Positions 8,231 to 15,529 of a stretch of 64,000 bases of DNA are shown piece after piece. A program made the translations under genes and the position numbers. The notes under the pieces were generated by a model that saw nothing but the letters and a program-made list of their open reading frames with translations, was not told the DNA's origin and ran no database searches. The stretch comes from Agromyces intestinalis. GTDB lineage: Bacteria; Actinomycetota; Actinomycetes; Actinomycetales; Microbacteriaceae. Within the stretch, counting starts at the first letter, position 1, and the number at the start of each line of letters is the position of its first letter. Location of the stretch: NCBI RefSeq assembly GCF_008365295.1, contig NZ_CP043505.1:2170001-2234000 (forward strand), given 5' to 3'.

Positions 8231-9318
8231 GCCCGCCTCCTCGACCGGATCAGCAGCGCCGCGAAGACCGGGCCGCCGACCAGCGCGGTGAGGATGCCGA
8301 CCGGCAACTCGCGCGGATCGAAGAGCGTGCGCGCGCCGGTGTCGACCCACACCAGGAACACCGCACCCGCGAGCGCCGACAGGGGCAGCAGCGCACGATG
8401 GCCAGCACCGACGACGAGCCGCACCGCGTGCGGCAGGATGAGCCCGACGAACCCGATCGCACCGCTCACCGAGACGAGCGCGCCGGTGAGCAGCGCGGTG
8501 GCGACCAGCAGCAGCGTTCGCGTGCGGGTGACGTGCACGCCGAGCGCTGCCGCGGCCGAGTCGCCGAACGTGAAGGCGTCGAGCGTGCGGCCGCTGAAGA
8601 GCAACGGCATGCCGACGATCGCGAGCGCGCCCGCGGCGAGGGCGACCGAGCTCCAGTCGGTGCCCGCGAGCGAGCCGAGCAGCCAGTTCAGGATCTCGCG
8701 GTAGCTGTCGGTCGTGGCGCTCCAGAAGATGACGAGGCTCGTGATCGCCCCGAACACCGCCGAGACGGCGAGGCCGGCGAGCAGCGTGGTCGCGGGGGTG
8801 AGGCCGCCGGCGGCGCGGGCGAGTCCGAGCGTGGCGGCGAGGGCCGCGAGGGCACCGGCGAACGCCGCGACCGGAAGCACGAGACCCAGGCCCAGCACGA
8901 GTACGAGCACCGCGCCGACCGATGCGCCCGCCGACAGGCCGAGCAGGTACGGGTCGGCGAGCGGGTTGCGGGTGAGGGCCTGCATCACGGCACCGCAGAT
9001 CGCGAGCCCGGCGCCGACGGCGGCAGCGGTGAGCACGCGGGGCATCCGGAGCTCCCAGACGATCGCGTCCTGCAGGTGCGTGAGGTCGGAGGTGCCCAGG
9101 CCGAGGTGTGCGGCGACGCTGCGGATCACGTCGAGCGGCGCGAGGCCGGCCGGCCCGATCGTGACGGCCGCGACAATCGACGCCGCGAGCAACCCGACGC
9201 CGAGCCCGCCGAGCCACCACGCCCCGATTCCCCGTGTCGGGGTCGCTCGTTGCCGCTCGGCGGGCTCCGAGGCGATCACGAGCGACCCCGAGTCGTCTGG
9301 CGCGGTGGTGCGGGACAT
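8227..9318 (-). CDS. FecCD-type permease, proposed F420-precursor transporter
   Basis: Membrane subunit of 363 residues with about nine to ten helices. Family landmarks are ELRMPRVLTAAAVGAGLAICG, QALTRNPLADPYLLGLSAGA, the ATPase-coupling loop GDSAAAALGVHV and GFVGLILPHAVRLVVG. The ATG at 9318 overlaps the upstream binding-protein stop (ATGA), and the gene's own stop overlaps the ATPase start, so the three subunits are translationally coupled. The substrate is assigned only by neighbourhood. Confidence 0.88.
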   Translation of the reverse strand: MSRTTAPDDSGSLVIASEPAERQRATPTRGIGAWWLGGLGVGLLAASIVAAVTIGPAGLAPLDVIRSVAAHLGLGTSDLTHLQDAIVWELRMPRVLTAAAVGAGLAICGAVMQALTRNPLADPYLLGLSAGASVGAVLVLVLGLGLVLPVAAFAGALAALAATLGLARAAGGLTPATTLLAGLAVSAVFGAITSLVIFWSATTDSYREILNWLLGSLAGTDWSSVALAAGALAIVGMPLLFSGRTLDAFTFGDSAAAALGVHVTRTRTLLLVATALLTGALVSVSGAIGFVGLILPHAVRLVVGAGHRALLPLSALAGAVFLVWVDTGARTLFDPRELPVGILTALVGGPVFAALLIRSRRRA

Positions 9319-10394
9319 CAGCCGAGGCTCCCGACCTCGAGCGCACCGAGCTGGCCGACGAGCGACTGCACCGCCGACACGTTGCGCACGCCGGCCTCGG
9401 TTGCCGGGAAGTCGACCACGAGGTACCGCCCGTGCTGCACCGCCGGCATCGCGGCGGTCGCCGGGTTGGTCTCGAGGTGCGCGATCTTCTGCTCGGCGGT
9501 GTTCCACGGGGCGTCCACGAGCACGATCACGTCGGGGTTCGCGTCGACGATCGCCTCCCATCCGAGCGACGTCCAGGTGTCGTGCACGTCGGCGACGACG
9601 TTCTCGAGGCCCGCGGCCTGCATGATCATCTGCGGTGCGCCGATGCCGGCGCCGACGTAGGGCGTCTCGTCGCCCGAGCTGTACCAGAGCGCGGTGAGTC
9701 CGCGGTCGTCGGGCGTGATCGCGTCGAGCGCGGCGCGCTGCTCGCTCACGAGGTGCTCCGCGGCATCCGGCACGCCGAAGACCGCTCCGGCCTCCTCGAA
9801 CTCGCGGAAGACCTCGTCGAAGGTCAGCGGATCGGGCATGTACCCGGCCGCCTTGCATGCGGCGGGCGCGACATAGGTGTGCACGCCCAGCTGCTCGAGC
9901 ATCGCCCGGTCGCCCGCGCCCTCGGCCGAGAAGTTCGACTCCCAGCCGGCGAACACCAGGTCGGGCTCGAGCGCGAGCGTCGCCTCCTGCGAGGGCACCT
10001 TGTCGCTGACGACGACCAGATCGGATGCCTCGCCGGCGAGCCCGGCCGCGCCGACCACGTCGTCGGGCACCGGCCCGTCGCTGAAGGCGGTGCCGACCAC
10101 GCGGTCGCCGAGTCCGAGCGCGAGCAGCAGCTCGAGGGTCGACGACTTGATCGTGACGACCCGCTCGGGTGCGGCGTCGAAGGTCACCTCGGTGCCGCAG
10201 TTGTCGACAGTGACGGGGTAGCCGGATGCCTCGGAGCCGGTGTCGGCGGCGGCGTCACCACTGCCGATGGCGCTCGGTGCGGCGCAGCCGGCGAGCAGTA
10301 GGGCGGCGGCGAGCGGCGCACCCGCGATCGCGACGACGCGAGAGCGCCGGCAGTGGCGGAACGAGCGGAGGGGACGGACGGATCGCGATGGCAT
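9318..10394 (-). CDS. Substrate-binding lipoprotein, proposed F420-precursor transporter
   Basis: Extracellular binding protein of 358 residues, BtuF/FepB fold. The signal peptide ends in the lipobox LLLAGC, so it is a lipoprotein. The mature chain has the helical-backbone layout of cluster A-II proteins (RVVTIKSSTLELLLALGLGDRVVG, then TLALEPDLVFAGW) and a C-terminal lobe with TWTSLGWEAIVDANPDVIV. One pair of cysteines (near TVDNCGTEV and AACKAAG) may form a disulfide. It heads the importer operon. Ligand candidates are F420-0 or its precursor FO; see findings. Confidence 0.85.
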   Translation of the reverse strand: MPSRSVRPLRSFRHCRRSRVVAIAGAPLAAALLLAGCAAPSAIGSGDAAADTGSEASGYPVTVDNCGTEVTFDAAPERVVTIKSSTLELLLALGLGDRVVGTAFSDGPVPDDVVGAAGLAGEASDLVVVSDKVPSQEATLALEPDLVFAGWESNFSAEGAGDRAMLEQLGVHTYVAPAACKAAGYMPDPLTFDEVFREFEEAGAVFGVPDAAEHLVSEQRAALDAITPDDRGLTALWYSSGDETPYVGAGIGAPQMIMQAAGLENVVADVHDTWTSLGWEAIVDANPDVIVLVDAPWNTAEQKIAHLETNPATAAMPAVQHGRYLVVDFPATEAGVRNVSAVQSLVGQLGALEVGSLG

Positions 10395-10536
10395 GGATGC
10401 TCCGAGGGCAGGCGTGGTGGATGAGATGCATCCGACGAAGGTCGGGGACTCACGGCCCACAGCCCGGGCCATCGCGACCGGCCACAGCTCGGCCGGCGGT
10501 CGTCCCCAGTCTAGGCGTGCGGGGCGGCGGAGTCGC

Positions 10537-10606
10537 CCCCGCCGTTTGGACGCGTTTGGGTGGGTCGCCGACCGGAGTGCCGCCGAAAGGCGTCCAAACG
10601 GCGGGG
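10537..10606. repeat. Palindrome with perfect 17-bp arms between importer operon and cofD
   Basis: CCCCGCCGTTTGGACGC (10537-10553) is exactly repeated in reverse complement at 10590-10606. It lies within the 248-base gap at 10395-10642, downstream of cofD and upstream of the importer operon on the same strand, so it may also act as the cofD terminator. No other gene is seen in that gap. Confidence 0.8.
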
Positions 10607-10642
10607 TCGGCGCGCGTGGAGCGGCGCGGCGGGGGTCCGGGG

Positions 10643-11665
10643 TCAGGGTGTGCGGCGCAGCCCGTCGGCAAGGTCGATCGCCGCGCCCGCGAGCGTCGCC
10701 GACGTGTCGAGATCGCGCATCCAGAGAGGAACGGCGCGCGAAGCGATGCCCTCGGCGGTCAGCGCGTCGGCGCTCGGGGCATCCGTCTCGTCGACGAGCC
10801 AGCCGTCGAGCAGGCCGCCGGCCGACCGCGCGCCGTAGTGCCGGGCGACCGCGCCGGCGTCGGTTTCGACGCCGATCGCGTGCAGGCAGGCGTCGGCCAT
10901 GCCGCGCACGACGCGTCCGCCGATGATCGGGGAGACGCCGACCACCGGGGCAGCCGTCGTCGCGAGCGCGTCGCGGATGCCCGGGATGGCGAGGATCGTG
11001 CCGATCGACACGACCGGATTCGAGGGGGCCACGAGCACGAGGTCGGCGTCGGCGATGGCCTCGGCGACCCCGGGGGCAGGGCGGGCATCGTCGATATTCC
11101 GCTGCCGGAATGCGAGGGCGGGCAGCGACGCGCGGTAGCGGGTCCACCACTCTTGGAAGTGCAGCTCGGCCCGCGTCGGGGCACCGCTGGGCGGGTCGTC
11201 GTGGAGACCCGAGACGTCGACGAGCACGTGCGTATCGACCTCGGTATCGGTCGCGGGGATGAGCCGCACGCCGAGCGGCCAACGTCGCTGCAGGCGTTCG
11301 CCGACCTGCGACGGAGTGAGTCCCTCGCGGAGCCACGAGGTGCGCGCGAGGTGCGTGCCGAGGTCGAGGTCGCCGAGGGTGAACCACGGCCAGCCCACGC
11401 CCCATTCGCGGAGTTCGGCCGCGACCCGCTCGGTCTCGCCGGCCCGACCCCAGCCGCGCTCGGTGTCATTCACGCCTGCGAGCGCGTACAGGATCGAGTC
11501 GAAGTCGGGCATCAGGCGCACGCCGGCGAGCCACAGGTCGTCGCCGGTGTTCACGACGACCGTGATCTCATCGGAGTCGCCGCCGCGCCGAGCGACCTCC
11601 TCACGCAGGCCGCGCACGAACCGTGCACCGCCGACACCGCCTGCCAGCACCGTGATCCGCATCAT
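10643..11665 (-). CDS. cofD: 2-phospho-L-lactate transferase CofD/FbiA
   Basis: Transfers the phosphoacid from its GDP-activated form onto FO, giving F420-0 (or dehydro-F420-0). The 340 residues are full length. The N-terminus ITVLAGGVGGARFVRGL is the FO/GDP-binding glycine-rich loop, followed by VVNTGDDLWLAGVRLMPDFD and GDLDLGTHLART. The core ends with LVAPSNPVVSIGTILAIPG and VVGVSPIIGG, all typical of CofD. A second ATG one codon downstream is an equal start. With cofC and cofE in the same island, every step from FO onward is present here; the FO-forming enzyme is not in the window. Confidence 0.95.
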   Translation of the reverse strand: MMRITVLAGGVGGARFVRGLREEVARRGGDSDEITVVVNTGDDLWLAGVRLMPDFDSILYALAGVNDTERGWGRAGETERVAAELREWGVGWPWFTLGDLDLGTHLARTSWLREGLTPSQVGERLQRRWPLGVRLIPATDTEVDTHVLVDVSGLHDDPPSGAPTRAELHFQEWWTRYRASLPALAFRQRNIDDARPAPGVAEAIADADLVLVAPSNPVVSIGTILAIPGIRDALATTAAPVVGVSPIIGGRVVRGMADACLHAIGVETDAGAVARHYGARSAGGLLDGWLVDETDAPSADALTAEGIASRAVPLWMRDLDTSATLAGAAIDLADGLRRTP

Positions 11666-11833
11666 CCCAGCGTAGGTCGCGCCGAGACCGCGACGGCCCG
11701 TGACCGGAACAGCGGTTCATCCTCAGGGCTGCCCCTGATTTCACGAGGATTGCTCGATTGGCTCTTGACGCGCCGCCCCCGGTACTGGTTGCGTGAGCCC
11801 AACGCACCACTGGTCGGCGATGGGGAGGCCGAG

Positions 11834-14800
11834 ATGGTCGTGGAGTCCGCGCGTTCCCGAAGCGGTCGTGGGCGTGCGCCCCGGCGGGTGGGCGTCGCAT
11901 CCATCGCTGGAATCGGAGCGGCCGCGCTGCTCGCGATGACGCTTTCGGCACCCGCGTTCGCGGCGCCGCCGTCGTTCGTCGAGCCGCCGACGCGCCTCTA
12001 CATGGCTCCCGCCGGCTCGCTGCCGGTGTCGCTGCCCGACGGATTCCCGACCGTCATCCCCGAGGGCGAGCTCGCGTTCGATGGCGAGACCGACCTGATC
12101 TCTCAGGACGTGCGCTCGATCATCGTCGAGTCGGCCGAGCAGGGCTGTGCGATGGCCGCCCCCGACTGGAATATGGGCGGATGCACCGCGGTGCAGTTGA
12201 GCGTCTCGCACGGCAGGCTCAGCTTCGACCCGGCACCGACCCAGGAGGACGACGGTGACAGCGACTTCGACGTGCTGCAACTGCAGGGCGGTGCGCTCGA
12301 GCGCGACAAGCACGAGCTGTCGGAGCTCGACGACGCCGCGGCGGTCGCGATCATCGGCACGACCCAGCAGGTCAACGACGCCTTGAAGACCCTCGTGTAC
12401 ACGCCCGAGACCGATGAGGACGACGACGGTACCGCCGACGATCCCTACTACTACAACGGCTCGAATCCCGAGACGCTGCAGGTGCTTCTCGCGCCCGGGG
12501 ACCCGACTCTCGGCACCGCGAGCCACCAGGTGCAGATCCGCGTGCAGAAGATCAACGGGTTCCCCGAGGTCACGGTGCCCGACCAGGTGTTCCAGGTGCC
12601 GTCGGGCGGCACGGGGTTCCTCGGTGACGCGGGGTCCGACGTCGGCGAGCCCGATGAGGAGGACTGGAACGTCGTCGATGAGGACAACGACGAGCAGGAC
12701 GACAACGACACCCTCGACGGGCCGGGCGACGAGTGGTTGCTCATCGCGTGGGCCGACTGCGGCATGTTCTCCATGCCCGCCTCGCCGTTCTCGATCTACG
12801 ACGACCTCGAGCAGCTCATGGAGGACACGCTCGACCTCGCGGTTTCGCCCGACCCGAGCGACCCCGAGTTCGCCGAGTACGAGGCGAACAAGGCGTTGCT
12901 GATCGAGGCCGCGATGAACGCGCTGCCCGACGAGGTCAAGAACCTGCCGTTCGCGACCGGCAACCCGAGCGATCCGCACAGCGCGTTCGCCGGCGTCGTG
13001 AGCGGGCTGAACGCGATCGACGACCTCAACTACGTCCTCGATCAGGTCGAATTCGACGCGACGGGTCTGGCCGACGTGACGTGCACCGTGCGGTTCCTGG
13101 TCAGCGACCTCGGTAACAACGGGCTGCCGTTGCAGTACCTCGGCGATCCGCCGTACGGCATCCAGGTGCCGTTCTTCGGATTCGACTTCGACACGAACGA
13201 CTTCCCGACCGTCGAGAAGGTCGTCGTCGAGGTGGGCGAGGGCACCGAGATCCAGGTCGCGATGCCGACGGATGTCTCGATCCCCGAGGGCGGCGCCGAC
13301 GTGGTGCCGATCACGGTGACGCCGACGACCCACCCCGCGTTCGACGTCATCGTCTCGACCTCGGCGGTGCCGCCGACGAGCGCGACCGACTTCTCGCCGA
13401 TCACCGCCCAGACGTTCACCATCCCCGAGAACGCGGCGTCGATCGACATCCCGGTCGACGCCCTCGACGACGACGAGGTCGACCCTGATGAGACCTACCT
13501 CGTCTCGATCGACGGCTTCCCGGCCGACCCGCCGTTCCCGCCGGGCTTCGACGTCTCGATCACCGACGGCACGGCGACGGTCACGATCATCGACACCGAT
13601 GTGCCGGTCGACACCGAGGCGCCGACGGTGACGATCAATCAGGGTGCCGGGCAGGTGGATCCGACGTCGGTGTCGCCGATCGTGTTCGATGTGCAGTTCA
13701 GTGAGCCGGTGACGGGGTTCACGAACGCGGATGTGGTGTTGAGCGGTTCGGCGAATGCGACGACGGCGACGGTGATCGCGGTCGATGGTGATACGTACAC
13801 GGTCGAGGTGTCGGGGATGAACGCGGACGGTCTGGTGGTCGCGGAGATTCCGGCGGGCGCTGCGCAGGATGCCGCGGCGAATCTGAGCGAGGCGTCGACG
13901 ACGTTCGATAACGAGGTGACGTTCGAGTTCGACGAGGGTGATGTGACGGCGCCGACGGTGACGATCAATCAGGGTGCCGGGCAGGTGGATCCGACGTCGG
14001 TGTCGCCGATCGTGTTCGATGTGCAGTTCAGTGAGCCGGTGACGGGGTTCACGAACGCGGATGTGGTGTTGAGCGGTTCGGCGAATGCGACGACGGCGAC
14101 GGTGATCGCGGTCGATGGTGATACGTACACGGTCGAGGTGTCGGGGATGAACGCGGACGGTCTGGTGGTCGCGGAGATTCCGGCGGGCGCTGCGCAGGAT
14201 GCCGCGGCGAATCTGAGCGAGGCGTCGACGACGTTCGATAACGAGGTGACGTTCGAGTTCGACGAGGGTGATGTGACGGCGCCGACGGTGACGATCAATC
14301 AGGGTGCCGGGCAGGTGGATCCGACGTCGGTGTCGCCGATCGTGTTCGATGTGCAGTTCAGTGAGCCGGTGACGGGGTTCACGAACGCGGATGTGGTGTT
14401 GAGCGGTTCGGCGAATGCGACGACGGCGACGGTGATCGCGGTCGATGGTGATACGTACACGGTCGAGGTGTCGGGGATGAACGCGGACGGTCTGGTGGTC
14501 GCGGAGATTCCGGCGGGCGCTGCGCAGGATGCCGCGGCGAATCTGAGCGAGGCGTCGACGACGTTCGATAACGAGGTGACGTTCGAGTTCGACGAGGGTG
14601 ATGTGACGGCGCCGACGGTGACGATCAATCAGGGTGCCGGGCAGGTGGATCCGACGAGCGTGTTGCCGATCGTGTTCGACATCGTTGTCTCCGAGGCGGT
14701 CGCCGGGTTCGCCGCGAGCGACGTGCTGCTGGATTGGACCGGCCCGGGCGTTCCGAGTGCGACGCTCGTGCCGGGCGCAACCGAGACGCTGTACACCCTC

Positions 14801-15436
14801 GAGGTCGACGGGTTGCTCGGCGACGGAACGCTCACCGCGAGTATTCCCGCCGACGTGTTCACCGATGCCGCGAACCTGCCCAACGCGGCATCCATCTCGA
14901 CCGACAACTCGGTGACCTACCTACTCCCCGCGGCGAGCGACCCGCTCACCATCACGGCTCCCGACGACATCGTCGTCACGGCCGACCCGGGAGAGAGCGG
15001 CGCGAACGTCGACTTCCCGGCACCGACGGTGAGCGGCGGCGTCCCGCCGATCACGACGGAGTGCGATGCCGACTCGGGCGACTTCTTCCCGATCGGGGTC
15101 ACGACGGTGACCTGCACGGCGACCGACTCGGCGCCGCCCGACCAGATCGTGCTGTTCGCCGTCGTCAGCGACTCCTTCACCATCACGGTGAACGAGTCGA
15201 CCGAACCGGGCGAACCGGGCGAACCGGGCGAACCGGGCGGCCCCGGTGAGGATCCGGGTGGCAGCGGCGGCTCGGGCGGCGGTTCGGGCGGTGCCGGGAC
15301 GGGGTCGACCGGTCGGATCGCCTCGACCGGCGCCGAGGCCGACGCTGCCCTGCTCGCTGCCCTCGCGCTGCTGCTCGGCGGCGCGGCGGCACTGCGACTC
15401 GGATCACGCCGCCGCGAGGCATCCGCTCATCGTTGA
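11834..15436 (+). CDS. Large secreted, repeat-containing surface protein with sortase-like tail
   Basis: Predicted cell-wall protein of 1200 residues. A basic N-terminus and hydrophobic core ending TLSAPAFAAPP form the signal peptide (about 1-44). An acidic region (to about 465) is rich in Asp/Glu and could bind calcium. A Calx-beta-like domain follows (about 470-590; PTSATDFSPITAQTFTIPEN, DEVDPDETYLVSI). Three identical 110-residue Ig-like repeats span about 595-925, then a diverged fourth. A HYR domain lies at about 1034-1117, then a Pro/Gly linker. The tail reads IASTGAEAD, a hydrophobic helix and SRRREASAHR, an LPxTG-like sorting signal with an unusual core. The start was chosen at 11834 for its signal peptide; the 168-base gap before it shows no convincing promoter. 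Adhesion is a plausible role but unproven. Confidence 0.85.
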   Translation: MVVESARSRSGRGRAPRRVGVASIAGIGAAALLAMTLSAPAFAAPPSFVEPPTRLYMAPAGSLPVSLPDGFPTVIPEGELAFDGETDLISQDVRSIIVESAEQGCAMAAPDWNMGGCTAVQLSVSHGRLSFDPAPTQEDDGDSDFDVLQLQGGALERDKHELSELDDAAAVAIIGTTQQVNDALKTLVYTPETDEDDDGTADDPYYYNGSNPETLQVLLAPGDPTLGTASHQVQIRVQKINGFPEVTVPDQVFQVPSGGTGFLGDAGSDVGEPDEEDWNVVDEDNDEQDDNDTLDGPGDEWLLIAWADCGMFSMPASPFSIYDDLEQLMEDTLDLAVSPDPSDPEFAEYEANKALLIEAAMNALPDEVKNLPFATGNPSDPHSAFAGVVSGLNAIDDLNYVLDQVEFDATGLADVTCTVRFLVSDLGNNGLPLQYLGDPPYGIQVPFFGFDFDTNDFPTVEKVVVEVGEGTEIQVAMPTDVSIPEGGADVVPITVTPTTHPAFDVIVSTSAVPPTSATDFSPITAQTFTIPENAASIDIPVDALDDDEVDPDETYLVSIDGFPADPPFPPGFDVSITDGTATVTIIDTDVPVDTEAPTVTINQGAGQVDPTSVSPIVFDVQFSEPVTGFTNADVVLSGSANATTATVIAVDGDTYTVEVSGMNADGLVVAEIPAGAAQDAAANLSEASTTFDNEVTFEFDEGDVTAPTVTINQGAGQVDPTSVSPIVFDVQFSEPVTGFTNADVVLSGSANATTATVIAVDGDTYTVEVSGMNADGLVVAEIPAGAAQDAAANLSEASTTFDNEVTFEFDEGDVTAPTVTINQGAGQVDPTSVSPIVFDVQFSEPVTGFTNADVVLSGSANATTATVIAVDGDTYTVEVSGMNADGLVVAEIPAGAAQDAAANLSEASTTFDNEVTFEFDEGDVTAPTVTINQGAGQVDPTSVLPIVFDIVVSEAVAGFAASDVLLDWTGPGVPSATLVPGATETLYTLEVDGLLGDGTLTASIPADVFTDAANLPNAASISTDNSVTYLLPAASDPLTITAPDDIVVTADPGESGANVDFPAPTVSGGVPPITTECDADSGDFFPIGVTTVTCTATDSAPPDQIVLFAVVSDSFTITVNESTEPGEPGEPGEPGGPGEDPGGSGGSGGGSGGAGTGSTGRIASTGAEADAALLAALALLLGGAAALRLGSRRREASAHR
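13618..14655 (+). repeat. 330-bp tandem repeat, three identical units plus partial fourth
   Basis: Units at about 13618-13947, 13948-14277 and 14278-14607 appear identical at the DNA level. The fourth matches only to about 14655 and then diverges. Codons such as GAT, GTG, TTG, AAT and GGT are commoner here than in the flanking sequence, so the block has its own codon style. Confidence 0.95.
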
Positions 15437-15529
15437 TGCGACCCGAACCGACAGTGACGAGTCCGCGCCCCGAGCGCACCTCGCAAGGAGCTTCCCCGCA
15501 TTCGAAGCGCGCCACCCGCTCGAGCCGCG

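Noticed and set aside
7349-10394. Vitamin B12 or siderophore uptake system
   Set aside because: The fold fits, but there is no cobalamin riboswitch or Fur/DtxR-type box, and the setting among cofC, cofD, cofE and fgd favours a deazaflavin ligand. It is kept only as the generic alternative.
13639-14628. Three identical 109-residue minus-strand ORFs
   Set aside because: They are the antisense reading of the 330-bp repeats of the surface-protein gene.
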